Notes: generated by a model from the sequence alone, not told the origin. Positions 35,227-45,737 are shown, numbered from the stretch's first letter. The stretch is DNA of 64,000 nucleotides from Oscillatoria salina IIICB1 (GCF_020144665.1 NZ_JAAHBQ010000007.1:1-64000), one strand, 5' to 3'. Numbers and translations: made by a program.

Positions 35227-37323
35227 TTAGGAGCGAATCACTGCTGCCGAAGGAAACACCAATTTCGGTCTTTCAGTAGGATGTTTGACGATTACACCAC
35301 CATTTTGCGTAACTTTCTTGGGCGTTTCTTCTTCTAATAAAATATTCCGAATAATTCGGGCTACTACTTTTTGCGCTAACCTACCCGCAATTTTTTGTCC
35401 CATTTTCTGAGTTTCGGGTTTAGCTAACAAATCGGGAATCAAAGATAAGAGACTTTGGGGATCGAAACCGGGAGTTTCTTGCAAAATTTGCCAAATATTT
35501 TTCAGATGATCTAAACTCTCGTTTTCAGTTTTTAATTCCGGTTTTAAAGGTACGGGCGTTGGTGTGGTTGGTTGTCCTAAAACTGCTACTCTTTCTCTGA
35601 CTGTAGCTGAGAAGTCAAAGAAAGTTTTCCGTCCGTAAAGATCGATGGCTTTAACAATTTCATCGACTAATTTTTCGCGGATAAAAGTGCCGCGATCGGA
35701 AAAGAGAAAATCAATCGCCTGATTTTTAACTTTGTCGAAATCATAATCTTGAGAATTTCGCGCATTCCGCAATAAATTCTCTAAACGATTCCAGCGAAAA
35801 CTACCATCTTTAAATAATAAATCGCGCAAAGATGCTCGTAATTGAGGCGAAGGATCGGTCAATAATCGTTTCGCAACATAAGGATAGGCTTTACTTAATA
35901 CTTTAAAATTCGGATCGATGCCGATCGCGATTCCTTCCAATGTTACCATTGAGCGAATAATCAGTGCATAATAAGCTGGTACGCGGAAAGGAAATTCATA
36001 CATCATCGCTGACATTTGGTCAGTGATACTTTTGAAATTCAACTCGGCAACACTCGCACCTAAAGCATTACCAAATACATTCGCTAATGCGGGAATAATT
36101 GGGGTTAAATCTGTCTCTGGAGTGAGAAATTCTAGCTTAACATAATCTTGAGCAAGGGCTTCAAAATCACGATTTACTAAATGCACGACAGCTTCAATTA
36201 AACCATAGCGTTGATATGGTTTAATATCGCTCATCATGCCAAAATCAAGATAAGCAAGTTTGCCGTCAGGGGTAGCTAATAAGTTGCCTGGATGAGGATC
36301 GGCGTGGAAAAAGCCGTGTTCAAGTAACTGACGTAAAGAACACTCAACTCCTACTTCTACTAAGTGCGTTGCGTCGATATTTTGTGCTTCAATTTCAACA
36401 ATATTAGTTAGTTTTGTCCCCGTTATCCATTCCATTGTTAGGACGCGCCGCGCTGTATATTCCCAATAAATTTTGGGGATATAAATTTCGGGTAAATAAC
36501 CATAAAGTTCGGCGAATTTTTCCGCATTTTTGCCTTCTTGGACATAATCCATTTCGTCAAAAACGCGATGTGCTAATTCATCGGCGATCGCTACGAGATC
36601 GCTGCGTACTCGTTGAAAACTATTTTGCGCCCACTTTGCCAAAGTTCGCAAAATATAAATATCTAGTGTAATCCGCCCAATTAAGTCGGGACGCTGCACT
36701 TTTACGGCTACGTCTTCGCCAGTTTTGAGTTTACCTTTATAAACTTGTCCTAATGAAGCTGCGGCTACAGGTTCTGGGGTAAGTTCGGTATAAATTTCTA
36801 GAGGTGGTTGACCTAATTCTTCTTCTATAAAGCGATAAGCAACTTCGTTGGGAAAAGAAGGTAGTTTATCTTGTAAATGGGTGAGTTCTTCGAGATAGCT
36901 GGGAGGAACTAGATCGGGGCGAGTTGAAAGTGCTTGCCCGATTTTAATATAAGTCGGTCCGAGTTGAGTTAAGATTTCCCGCAGTCGCGCTGCTCGACGA
37001 GAGCGATTGCGATACACTCGATTAGTTAGTTTATCTAACCATAAGCTTAAGGCAAAGGAGGTAAAAGGCAATAAGATATCGAAAAATCGTTTGATTACTT
37101 GCAGGGGACGGCGCTTGTAGTGAGCTTCGATCGCGATCGGATCGTAGCGATAACCTTCATCCTCTACAAGTGTTGACAGCTTCCTACTAATTTCCGTTGG
37201 CGGTTGCTCTGTTATCGGACTTGAGCGATCCTCTTCTACAGCGATCGCTTGTTTAATTTGCTTTTCCCTATTCAACTTCCGCTCTGAGCGATAGTCAACT
37301 ATGGAGACTGTTTTCTTTTGCAT
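35227..37323 (-). CDS. ABC1/AarF/UbiB-family atypical kinase
   Basis: This 698-residue protein of the UbiB/ADCK family resembles plastid ABC1K proteins involved in prenylquinone (plastoquinone, tocopherol) homeostasis. Family marks in order: the KxGQ region YIKIGQALSTRPDLVPPSYL (about 135), the Ala-rich loop AAASLGQVYKGKLKTGEDVA, the lysine in VKVQRPD, and HADPHPGNLLA followed by AYLDFGMM. The C-terminal half is helical without a clear membrane segment; these proteins are usually attached to plastoglobules or membranes. The gene is monocistronic, with the start supported by the family N-terminus. The substrate is not known. Confidence 0.93.
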   Translation of the reverse strand: MQKKTVSIVDYRSERKLNREKQIKQAIAVEEDRSSPITEQPPTEISRKLSTLVEDEGYRYDPIAIEAHYKRRPLQVIKRFFDILLPFTSFALSLWLDKLTNRVYRNRSRRAARLREILTQLGPTYIKIGQALSTRPDLVPPSYLEELTHLQDKLPSFPNEVAYRFIEEELGQPPLEIYTELTPEPVAAASLGQVYKGKLKTGEDVAVKVQRPDLIGRITLDIYILRTLAKWAQNSFQRVRSDLVAIADELAHRVFDEMDYVQEGKNAEKFAELYGYLPEIYIPKIYWEYTARRVLTMEWITGTKLTNIVEIEAQNIDATHLVEVGVECSLRQLLEHGFFHADPHPGNLLATPDGKLAYLDFGMMSDIKPYQRYGLIEAVVHLVNRDFEALAQDYVKLEFLTPETDLTPIIPALANVFGNALGASVAELNFKSITDQMSAMMYEFPFRVPAYYALIIRSMVTLEGIAIGIDPNFKVLSKAYPYVAKRLLTDPSPQLRASLRDLLFKDGSFRWNRLENLLRNARNSQDYDFDKVKNQAIDFLFSDRGTFIREKLVDEIVKAIDLYGRKTFFDFSATVRERVAVLGQPTTPTPVPLKPELKTENESLDHLKNIWQILQETPGFDPQSLLSLIPDLLAKPETQKMGQKIAGRLAQKVVARIIRNILLEEETPKKVTQNGGVIVKHPTERPKLVFPSAAVIRS

Positions 37324-37494
37324 AATCTTTTATACCTAGTCCGACGCGAGCAACTCTTTTGTAAATTATTGTAACAACATTAAGCTTTTCTTATTGTAGC
37401 TTTTTAGTTAATCAGCAAGCTTTGTCAATGCTGTATATAAAGTATTAAACAGATTTCAGCTAAATTGCCTCTATCCACCGTTTAATTTTGCTCA

Positions 37495-39264
37495 ATGCTT
37501 CAAACTCTCAGAATTCGGAATTTTGCTTTAATCGACAGCCTCGAACTGGACTTAGGTGCTGGTTTAAACGTTCTCACTGGCGAAACGGGTGCTGGTAAGT
37601 CAATTATCCTCGATGCGATCGACATTGCTTTGGGCGGAAAAGTGAGCAGTCGCTTGATTCGCACTGGTAATAAGCGAGCGATGGTAGAGGCGACTTTTAC
37701 CGCCGATCCGGCGACAGCAGCTTGGTTAAAAGAGCAGGAAATCGACTTAATGGACGAAGAATTGGTGATTTGTTCGCGAGATTTAGCGATCGCACCAAGT
37801 AGTTTGCGATCGCGTTCTCGCGTGAATGGAGTCTTGGTTAATCGTAAGTTTATGGATCGGTTGCGATCGCGTTTGGTGGAAATTACTGCTCAAGGACAAA
37901 CTGTACAACTGATGATTCCCACACTACAGCGTAATTTACTCGATCTTTATGGTGGTGAGGAATTACTTCAACAACGAGAAATTGTCGCACGAGCTTACGA
38001 AATCTGTTCTCAAGCCGAGCAAGCTTTAACTAAACGCCGTTCCTCTGAGCAACAACGATTGCAACGCTTAGATTTAATTGAATATCAAACCAAAGAACTC
38101 AGCGCCGCCAATCTTAGCGATCCCGACGAACTCGAACAACAACTGAGCGAACGGGAAATGCTCTCTCACGTCGTCGAACTGCAAAAACTCAGCTATCAAG
38201 TTTATCAACTTCTTTATCAAAACGATACAGGCGAACCTGCGGCGGCGGATCTTTTAGGACAAGTCGAATCGCTCTTGACAGAAATGGCAGAATATGATAA
38301 AAAAATCGAGCCAATCCTGGAAGTAGTTAAAACAGCAGTAACCCAAGTAGTTGAAGCCGGACAGCAAATCAACGGTTACGGAGATAGATTAGAAGTAGAC
38401 CCAGACCGTTTAGCAGAAGTAGAAGAAAGAGTCAGAATCTTAAAGCAAATTTGTCGAAAATACGGTCCGACATTAGCAGACGCGATCGCCCACTACGAAA
38501 AGCTACAAATCGAGCTCGCCGAACTCACCGACAGTGGTCAATCCCTCGAAGAACTAGAACAAGAATATCAAAAAGCGTCGGAAAAATTAACTCAAGAATG
38601 CCATCAACTAACTAAATTACGTCATGTAGCCGCCCAAAAACTCGAAGCCCAACTAATCGCCGAACTGAAACCCTTAGCAATGTCCAAGGTACAATTTCAG
38701 TGTCGCCTAACCGATTGTCAGCCAACCGCGATGGGTGCAGACACAGTAACATATTACTTCTCACCCAACCCAGGAGAACCCTTGCAACCATTATCAGCGA
38801 TCGCCTCCGGCGGCGAAATGAGTCGTTTCCTCTTAGCACTCAAAGCCTGCTTTTCCCAAACAGACGATTATTGGGTAACACTAATCTTCGACGAAATCGA
38901 TGCCGGAGTATCCGGAAAAGTCGCCCAAGCGATCGCCGAAAAACTCCATCAACTCAGTCAGCAACATCAAGTCTTGTGCGTCACCCACCAACCCCTAATC
39001 GCCGCTTTAGCAGACGTACACTTCCGCGTAGACAAGCAAATTGTAGACCAACCACTTCTCAATAACTCAGAGCAAACCAGCCAACCACAAACTCCAGACG
39101 AAGTTTCCGAATTGCGAACCGTAGTCCGCGTTACCAACTTACACGATTTAAATCGCCGCCGGGAAGAACTCGCCGAATTAGCCGGAGGACATTCAGCCAA
39201 CGAAGCAAGGGCTTTTGCTGAATCTCTTCTCAGTCAAGCAGCCCATCGTCGTCAAAAGAAATAG
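37495..39264 (+). CDS. recN: DNA repair protein RecN
   Basis: RecN is an SMC-like ATPase acting at double-strand breaks. The 589-residue protein opens with the N-terminal ATPase half (LQTLRIRNFALIDSLELDLG; Walker A LTGETGAGKSIILDA), has a long coiled coil (about 155-390) and ends with the C-terminal half: signature LSAIASGGEMSRFLLALK, Walker B TLIFDEIDAGVSGKV and VLCVTHQPLIAALAD. The length is normal. It is soluble. The start is the family ATG. A short repeat and a T/C-rich low-complexity spacer follow. Confidence 0.95.
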   Translation: MLQTLRIRNFALIDSLELDLGAGLNVLTGETGAGKSIILDAIDIALGGKVSSRLIRTGNKRAMVEATFTADPATAAWLKEQEIDLMDEELVICSRDLAIAPSSLRSRSRVNGVLVNRKFMDRLRSRLVEITAQGQTVQLMIPTLQRNLLDLYGGEELLQQREIVARAYEICSQAEQALTKRRSSEQQRLQRLDLIEYQTKELSAANLSDPDELEQQLSEREMLSHVVELQKLSYQVYQLLYQNDTGEPAAADLLGQVESLLTEMAEYDKKIEPILEVVKTAVTQVVEAGQQINGYGDRLEVDPDRLAEVEERVRILKQICRKYGPTLADAIAHYEKLQIELAELTDSGQSLEELEQEYQKASEKLTQECHQLTKLRHVAAQKLEAQLIAELKPLAMSKVQFQCRLTDCQPTAMGADTVTYYFSPNPGEPLQPLSAIASGGEMSRFLLALKACFSQTDDYWVTLIFDEIDAGVSGKVAQAIAEKLHQLSQQHQVLCVTHQPLIAALADVHFRVDKQIVDQPLLNNSEQTSQPQTPDEVSELRTVVRVTNLHDLNRRREELAELAGGHSANEARAFAESLLSQAAHRRQKK

Positions 39265-39518
39265 GGATTGGGTTCAGTGAGCAGTTATCAGTTTATCCCT
39301 TAATTCCTCCTTGTCTCCCCCTCTCCCTGTCCCCAATCCCTTCCAATCCCCAATTCCCAAACAAACATTCATGAACAACTAAGGTGCAATTTTCGTTTCA
39401 ACGAGTAAACTAGGGAGTAACTTCTCCCATATGTTCGAGAAAAACAACTACATTAAGAGTAAAATTCATACGATACTCACTAACCAAGCAATTATTACCC
39501 ATTACTAACTAAAAGAAT

Positions 39519-42125
39519 ATGACTGCTGCATCTTCCCGACCTTCTTCCAAAGTAAGTGTTGAGCGAACAATAGATATAGTTCCCGCAGGAGCAGAGGAAA
39601 ATGTCAATCAAAATTCTAGTACATCCAGTAGTGCAATTGTTACTACTAGTGGCACTTTCTCAGCATTTCTCGCTCCCCTAAATCAAGAAACCTTTAAAGA
39701 AGTTGTTACAGATGTCGAACATAAACTTCAGGTAGTCAATCAAACCCTGTCTATGCTCGATAGCGTACTTGACAGTCAAGGGTTTGATGTTATTCTCGAC
39801 GAAATGCTGCGCTCGATCGCACTCAAAACAGGAGAACTCTTAGGCGCAGATCGCACTTCTATTTTCTTATTAGATGACGATCAAGACGAACTTGTTTCCA
39901 TCGTTGCTAAAGGAGAACAAGGGCAAACTTTAGAAATTCGGATTCCGAAAGATAAAGGAATCGCTGGGGAAGTCGCAACCTTCAAAAAAATAGTTAATAT
40001 TCCCTACGATTTTTACAACGATCCTCGCTCCCTTGCCGCTCAAGCATACGATCGCCAAAATAATTATCGTACTTACACAATGTTAGCTCTGCCTTTATTA
40101 GATGATGCAGAGGAGTTGGTGGCAGTTGTACAGTTAATTAATAAGCTCAGATCGCCTCACGATCCCGAAGCAACTTTAGATGAAAGAGTTTCTAAACAAG
40201 GCTTTACCGAAAAGGATATCAAAGTTTTTGAAGACTTTGCTCCTTCAATTCGCTTGATTCTCGAATCATCTCGCTCTTTCTATAAAGCTACTCAAAGACA
40301 ACGGGCGGCTAATGCACTGATCGAAGCAACTAACTCGCTATCTCAGAGTAGCTTAGATTTAGACTCAACCCTCAAAACAGTCATGGATGCAGCTAAGAAG
40401 TTGATGAATGCCGATCGCAGCACTCTCTGGCTGATTGATGAAGAAAAAGGCGATCTCTGGACGAAAATTCCTCTCCCAAATGGAAGTTTAAAGGAATTAC
40501 GCGTGCCTCTAGGTGTTGGTTTTGCAGGAAAGGTAGGCTTAACTGGAGAAACTCTCAATATTGGTTTTGATTTATACAACCATCCTGATTCAGAAAACTC
40601 GAAAAAGGTTGACCCAGAAAATGGTTATCGGACTTGTAGCTTACTGTGTATGCCAGTATACAATTCCGATGGCAAATTGATTGGTGTTACTCAGTTGGTT
40701 AACAAGGTAAAACAAGGAAATTATCCTCCTTACAATCCTGAAGATTGGCCCCAAGCACCTGATTGTTGGAAAGCTAGTTTTAATCGCAGCGATCAAGAAT
40801 TTATGAAGGCTTTTAATATTCAAGCTGGTGTAGCTTTGCAAAATGCGAAACTCTTTGCTGAAGTTAAGCGCCAAGAACAAATGCAACGCGATATTTTGCG
40901 TAGTTTAACTGAAGGGGTGATTTCTACTGATAAGTCAGGAAAAATTATTGCTGCTAATGAAAAAGCCAAAGAATTATTAGGGCTACCAGAAGACGAACAG
41001 TTAGAAGGTAATGAAATTACTGAACTAATTACCATGAAAGAAGGTAACTTTTCTGAGTGGTTCCAAACAGCCTTACACGCAACGGGAAATTTGCACAAGC
41101 GAGAACAATATTACCCCGATCGCACTTTAATTTCAGCATCCGCAGACCAACATAGCGTAAATATCTCGATTAACTCGATTACAGATGTGGGCGATCGCGA
41201 TCGGGTTTCTGGGGTGCTGGTGGTAATGGATGATATTTCTGATGAAAAGCGCCTTAAGAGTACAATGTATCGTTACATGACTCAAGAGTTAGCAGAAGAA
41301 TTACTCAAACTCGGAGATGCGAAGTTAGGTGGCGATCGCAAAGAAGTTACGGTTCTTTTCTCCGATATTCGTAGCTATACTACCCTCACGGAAAAATTAA
41401 AGGCGGAAGAAGTGGTAGGTATGCTCAACGAGTATTTTGAGAGTATGGTCGAAGCAATCTTTAAGCATAAAGGTACTCTCGATAAATATATTGGTGATGC
41501 AATTATGGCAGTCTTTGGTTCGCCTCTACCTCTCGACGATCACGCTTGGAAAGCTGTGCAAACTGCTTTGGAGATGCGTCAACGTTTGATTGAGTTTAAT
41601 GCTCGTCGTCTGGGTACGGGGAAAGAACCGATTAAAATTGGTATTGGGTTAAACTCTGATTCGGTGATTAGCGGTAATATCGGCTCTAGTAAACGAATGG
41701 AGTTTACGGCGATTGGCGATGGGGTAAACTTGGGATCTAGACTAGAAGGTGCGTCTAAACAATACGGGTGTGATATCGTTCTTTCAGAATATACTTACCG
41801 TCCCTGTACCGAAAAAATCAGAGTACGCGAACTCGATCGCATTCGGGTTAAGGGGAAAAAACAACCAGTGTCTATTTATGAATTAGTCGGTTTGCAAAAT
41901 GACCCGATTGATTCAGATACAGAGCAAATTATTGAACTTTATCACAAGGGACGGGAATACTACCTCAATCGTAAATTTGCCTTGGCGATCGCTCAATTTG
42001 CTACTGTTATGGAAATTGACAGTAGCAACAAAGCCGCTAAACTCCATCTCGAACGTTGTCAGCATTTTCTCCAAAATTCTCCTCCTGAAGATTGGGATGG
42101 TGTTTGGGATCTAACCTCGAAGTAA
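39519..42125 (+). CDS. cyaB: CyaB-type adenylate cyclase (GAF-GAF-PAS-cyclase)
   Basis: Domain order matches CyaB1/CyaB2 of Anabaena: two GAF domains (about 80-250 and 260-450), a PAS domain (about 465-590), the class III cyclase domain (about 605-790) and a C-terminal TPR-like tail. Metal ligands are Asp616 in LFSDIRS and Asp660 in GDAIMAVFG; the purine-selecting pair is Lys656 and Thr730, indicating ATP as substrate; Asn737 and Arg741 stabilise the transition state. GAF domains of this group bind cAMP and give positive feedback (family knowledge). Length 868 residues. It probably forms an operon with the next two genes, ending in a CHASE2 kinase. Confidence 0.94.
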   Translation: MTAASSRPSSKVSVERTIDIVPAGAEENVNQNSSTSSSAIVTTSGTFSAFLAPLNQETFKEVVTDVEHKLQVVNQTLSMLDSVLDSQGFDVILDEMLRSIALKTGELLGADRTSIFLLDDDQDELVSIVAKGEQGQTLEIRIPKDKGIAGEVATFKKIVNIPYDFYNDPRSLAAQAYDRQNNYRTYTMLALPLLDDAEELVAVVQLINKLRSPHDPEATLDERVSKQGFTEKDIKVFEDFAPSIRLILESSRSFYKATQRQRAANALIEATNSLSQSSLDLDSTLKTVMDAAKKLMNADRSTLWLIDEEKGDLWTKIPLPNGSLKELRVPLGVGFAGKVGLTGETLNIGFDLYNHPDSENSKKVDPENGYRTCSLLCMPVYNSDGKLIGVTQLVNKVKQGNYPPYNPEDWPQAPDCWKASFNRSDQEFMKAFNIQAGVALQNAKLFAEVKRQEQMQRDILRSLTEGVISTDKSGKIIAANEKAKELLGLPEDEQLEGNEITELITMKEGNFSEWFQTALHATGNLHKREQYYPDRTLISASADQHSVNISINSITDVGDRDRVSGVLVVMDDISDEKRLKSTMYRYMTQELAEELLKLGDAKLGGDRKEVTVLFSDIRSYTTLTEKLKAEEVVGMLNEYFESMVEAIFKHKGTLDKYIGDAIMAVFGSPLPLDDHAWKAVQTALEMRQRLIEFNARRLGTGKEPIKIGIGLNSDSVISGNIGSSKRMEFTAIGDGVNLGSRLEGASKQYGCDIVLSEYTYRPCTEKIRVRELDRIRVKGKKQPVSIYELVGLQNDPIDSDTEQIIELYHKGREYYLNRKFALAIAQFATVMEIDSSNKAAKLHLERCQHFLQNSPPEDWDGVWDLTSK

Positions 42126-42310
42126 AGACTAAAATTTCACTTCTGTTAATTTTTCTCTATTTATCTTTGGTAGTTTGTTGTTTGTCGATCGCCAGCAAAA
42201 CTAACTTCAAACCTTCTCCATTACCACAAAATCAAAATTTTGTCAAGGGAGAAGATGTGGATTTGTTGATTTACCGCTCGTTAGTCAGGCACATCAGTGA
42301 GAACAAATGA
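42092..42310 (+). CDS. Small membrane or lipoprotein-like hypothetical
   Basis: This frame of 72 residues begins inside the end of the cyclase gene (ATG 42092; TTG 42104 is another option) and ends 3 bp before the kinase gene. One hydrophobic segment, KISLLLIFLYLSLVVCCLSI, carries two Cys at its end, so either a membrane anchor or a lipoprotein signal is possible. The last 35 residues are polar. I recognise no family. It may be a true linker gene of the operon or only open by chance. Confidence 0.4.
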   Translation: MGWCLGSNLEVKTKISLLLIFLYLSLVVCCLSIASKTNFKPSPLPQNQNFVKGEDVDLLIYRSLVRHISENK

Positions 42311-42313
42311 CAA

Positions 42314-44593
42314 ATGACCAAGATGATTAGCTTCGACAACCAGCAGATGAAGAAATTCTGGTTCCGAAAACTAAAAAATGTTACCCAAACGATTCCTCTG
42401 TTAGGAATTATCGGCGCGATCGCCACCAGTATTTTGGCAGCGAGAAACGTCGGTTGGCTAGAATCCTGGGAACTAAGCGCCTACGACCAAATGATGCGTT
42501 TGCGTCCAGAACTAGCACCAGACGATCGCTTGCTGATTGTCGAAGTCACAGAAGCCAATATTCAACAACAACAGCAGTGGCCCCTATCAGATCGATTAAT
42601 CCATCAAGTCTTGACAAATCTCAAAAAACACGATCCAGTAGCAATAGGCTTAGATATCTATCGAGATTTGCCCGTAGAACCAGGTCACGCCGAATTCACA
42701 GCCCAGATCTCAGGCAGCGATCGCCTAATTTTAGTTTGTAAAGAAAGCGACAAAGATAGTCCTGGGGTACCTGCACCAAGTGCAATTGACAAAGACCAAG
42801 TTGGCTTTGCCGATATCGTCGTCGATCCAGGTGGGATTGTCCGCCGAGGGCTAATATTTCAGCAAATTGGCGAAAACTCTCCCTGTACTAGTCCTTTAGC
42901 CCTAAGCTTTCAACTAGCAAGACGCTATCTCCAAACCCTCGGTATCGAACCAGAAAAAACCTCAACCAACGATCTACTTTTCGGGACAAAAACATTCAAA
43001 TTACTAGAACCAAATTCAGGAGGTTATAACCAAATAGACAACCGAGGCGGTCAAATTCTCCTCAATTATCGCTCTTGGGGATACGGAGCGCCCAGCATCA
43101 CATTAGATGATGTACTCCAAGAGAAGATTTCTCCCGAACAAATCAAAAATAAAATCGTTTTAATTGGCGTAACCGCAAAAAGCATCGACGATGCCTTTTA
43201 CACCCCCTTCAGTGCAGGTCGCGCCGAAAGTCAAAAAATGCCTGGGGTAGCAGTTCACGCCCAATTAACCAGTCAAATTATCAGTGCAGCTTTAGGAGAA
43301 AGAAATTTGCTGTGGTATTGGTCAGACTGGGTAGAAATAATTTGGATTTGTAGTTGGTCGTTTTTAGGAGGAATCGTTGGTTATCGGGCGCGTCATCCCC
43401 TACAGCTAGCAATCGCCGAAACAGGAACGCTAGTAGTGTTATTAGGAACCACAGCCAGTGCTTTTGTCCTCGGAGCTTGGCTACCAGTAGTACCATCAGT
43501 ATTAGGATTAATCGGCAGTTCAGGTGGTGTCCTAGCCTACACAGCTAATCAAGAAAGCAAAGAACGTCAAGCGATCGCCCGTCAAATTCAACAACAAACC
43601 AAAGATATCGCCCTACTGCAACAACTTTTAAAAGAAAGAGAAAACACTTCCTCAGTACCCAGCCAGACACACAGTTATACCAGTCATAGTGAAATCACCG
43701 GAATACCCCCCGAAGCAGAAGAAGACGAAAATACCGCGATCGCTTCTGCGGATGCAATTTGGAAAACAAGTTTCTCTTTAACTAGCTCATTACTCGCCGG
43801 ACGATATAAAATTACCGAAGCCCTTGGTGCAGGAGGATTTGCCTCTACTTATCTCGCCCAAGATACCCACCGTCCCGGTTATCCCGATTGCGTCGTCAAA
43901 AAATTACAACCCGCTCATCGAGATCCCACCTTCTTAGCAGTAGCAAGAAGACTTTTTCATACTGAAGCAGAAATTCTCGAAAAACTGGGCAATCATCCCC
44001 ATATTCCCCGACTCTTAGCTCACTTTGAAACCGAAAACCAAGAATTCTATTTAGTTGAAGAATACATCCCCGGACAGCTTCTTAGTGAAGAATTATCCAA
44101 CTCCGGAGTTTTCGATGAAACCCGTACCATCGAAATGCTCAAAGAAATTTTATCAATTCTCATTTATATCCACGATCGCGGCGTAATTCACCGCGACCTC
44201 AAACCAAGTAATATTATTCGTGACTCAGAAAAAAATCGCTTAGTCTTGATCGACTTTGGCGCAGTTAAAGAAATTCAACCCCAAGACCAACATAACGCCA
44301 GACATCCAGAACTTACAGTCGCGATCGGGACGCGAGGTTACACACCACCCGAACAACTAGCAGGACAGCCAAATTTTAGCAGCGATATTTATGCTTTGGG
44401 AGTCATTGCCATTAATGCACTCACCGGATTACGTCCAAATCAACTAGAATGCGATCGCCACACAGGTAATCTCAAATGGCGACATTTAGTAAATGTTGGT
44501 GAAGAATTAGCAAAAATTATTGACAAAATGGTTTGCTATCACTTTGTGGAAAGATATCAATCTGCGGCTGAGGTACTCAAGGAATTGCCTTAA
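42314..44593 (+). CDS. CHASE2-domain serine/threonine protein kinase
   Basis: This is a 759-residue membrane receptor kinase. A first membrane segment (about 23-42) leads to an extracytoplasmic CHASE2 domain (about 45-330; YDQMMRLRPELAPDDRLLIV, NYRSWGYGAPSITLDDVL). Two or three hydrophobic segments (about 340-410) return the chain to the cytosol. The Hanks-type kinase covers about 495-757: glycine loop LGAGGFASTYLAQD, Lys in CVVKKLQPAH, the catalytic loop HRDLKPSNIIRD and DFGAVKEI, then APE-like TPPEQLAG. CHASE2 domains sense unknown external signals. It follows the adenylate cyclase gene; its stop codon overlaps the stop of the convergent CCG protein gene. Confidence 0.93.
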   Translation: MTKMISFDNQQMKKFWFRKLKNVTQTIPLLGIIGAIATSILAARNVGWLESWELSAYDQMMRLRPELAPDDRLLIVEVTEANIQQQQQWPLSDRLIHQVLTNLKKHDPVAIGLDIYRDLPVEPGHAEFTAQISGSDRLILVCKESDKDSPGVPAPSAIDKDQVGFADIVVDPGGIVRRGLIFQQIGENSPCTSPLALSFQLARRYLQTLGIEPEKTSTNDLLFGTKTFKLLEPNSGGYNQIDNRGGQILLNYRSWGYGAPSITLDDVLQEKISPEQIKNKIVLIGVTAKSIDDAFYTPFSAGRAESQKMPGVAVHAQLTSQIISAALGERNLLWYWSDWVEIIWICSWSFLGGIVGYRARHPLQLAIAETGTLVVLLGTTASAFVLGAWLPVVPSVLGLIGSSGGVLAYTANQESKERQAIARQIQQQTKDIALLQQLLKERENTSSVPSQTHSYTSHSEITGIPPEAEEDENTAIASADAIWKTSFSLTSSLLAGRYKITEALGAGGFASTYLAQDTHRPGYPDCVVKKLQPAHRDPTFLAVARRLFHTEAEILEKLGNHPHIPRLLAHFETENQEFYLVEEYIPGQLLSEELSNSGVFDETRTIEMLKEILSILIYIHDRGVIHRDLKPSNIIRDSEKNRLVLIDFGAVKEIQPQDQHNARHPELTVAIGTRGYTPPEQLAGQPNFSSDIYALGVIAINALTGLRPNQLECDRHTGNLKWRHLVNVGEELAKIIDKMVCYHFVERYQSAAEVLKELP

Positions 44594-45498
44594 CTGACAC
44601 CTAACTTTGCCAAAACAGGCTTTGTCGAAACCACGTGGCGATCTAAGCCTAACTCTTTTGGCGTAATCCCCAAAGCCAAACCCACAAGCTGAGGTAAATG
44701 GAGAACAGGTAAACCCAACCGACGTTGAATCACCTGAGAAACCTCCGGCTGACGAGAATCAAGATTAAGATGGCACAAAGGACAAGGAGTCACCAAACAA
44801 TCAGCACCAGCCGCGATCGCCGCTTCCACTTGTTTGCCAGCCATTTGAAAAGACTGTTCCCGAGCATAACTCGAAATCGGCCAACCACAGCACTGAGTAC
44901 GTCCGCAATAATCCACAGCCGTAGCCCCAACCACACGAAAAACATTTTCCATTGACTGAGGATTAAACGGATCGTCATCAGGCAGCGATTTTTGCGCCCT
45001 AAGTAAATAACAGCCGTAAAAAGAAGCACACTTCAAATTCGTTAACTGGCGCGTAACTTTAGCTTGCAGAGCATCCAACCCATAATCACCAACTAGCGCC
45101 CAAAGTAAATGTTTAACCTCCGTAGTACCGCGATAAGGAGAACAACCTTCTGCGTGTAATAACTCATTAATTTGCGCTACATAACCAGGATTATTTCGTT
45201 GAGATTCCTTCAAACTCTCATCAACATGACCAATCACACCCTGACAAGTGCTGCAATGAGTCAAAAGAGGCAAATTCAATGATTCAGCCAAAGCCAGATT
45301 ACGAGCATTAACCGTATCTTCCAAAAGCTGAGAATCTTCCTTATAAGTACCCGAACCACAACAAGCAGCCTTTTTCAACTCAATCAACTCAATTCCCAGA
45401 GTTTTCGCAACTGCTGCTGTAGACAAATAAAGCTCGCGGCAAGCGCCTTGAGCAACACAGCCAGGGAAATATGCGTATTGAAGCATTTTTGCGGACAT
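44590..45498 (-). CDS. CCG-domain heterodisulfide reductase B-like protein
   Basis: This 302-residue protein has two cysteine-rich CCG domains of the HdrB/SdhE type: FPGCVAQGACRELYLSTAAV with KKAACCGSGTY and THCSTCQGVIG, then SFYGCYLLRAQ with YCGRTQCCGWPISS and LVTPCPLCHLNLDSRQ. Such domains bind unusual iron-sulfur clusters. In cyanobacteria the family is often named succinate dehydrogenase subunit C/E or heterodisulfide reductase subunit B, but no partner gene is next to it here, so the electron-transfer partner is open. The stop codon shares TTAA with the stop of the CHASE2 kinase gene on the other strand. Confidence 0.87.
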   Translation of the reverse strand: MSAKMLQYAYFPGCVAQGACRELYLSTAAVAKTLGIELIELKKAACCGSGTYKEDSQLLEDTVNARNLALAESLNLPLLTHCSTCQGVIGHVDESLKESQRNNPGYVAQINELLHAEGCSPYRGTTEVKHLLWALVGDYGLDALQAKVTRQLTNLKCASFYGCYLLRAQKSLPDDDPFNPQSMENVFRVVGATAVDYCGRTQCCGWPISSYAREQSFQMAGKQVEAAIAAGADCLVTPCPLCHLNLDSRQPEVSQVIQRRLGLPVLHLPQLVGLALGITPKELGLDRHVVSTKPVLAKLGVS

Positions 45499-45737
45499 AA
45501 CAAAAGATCTATTTAGCTTAAGTCAATTATTTTCACAATCGCTCTTCTATCATCGCTTTTTAGCTCGGCTTTTGGGCAAAACAGAAAATTTGCTTTCACA
45601 GATTAACCGCTCACCCGATCAGCTCGCCTCCAGTGAAACCATTGCTTGGAACGTACCTCTTTCCGATAAGATGAAAAATGCAAAAGAACTGTCAAGCTTA
45701 AAACAATCAGTTCGCTTATCCAGGTTGAAAAAGACTT

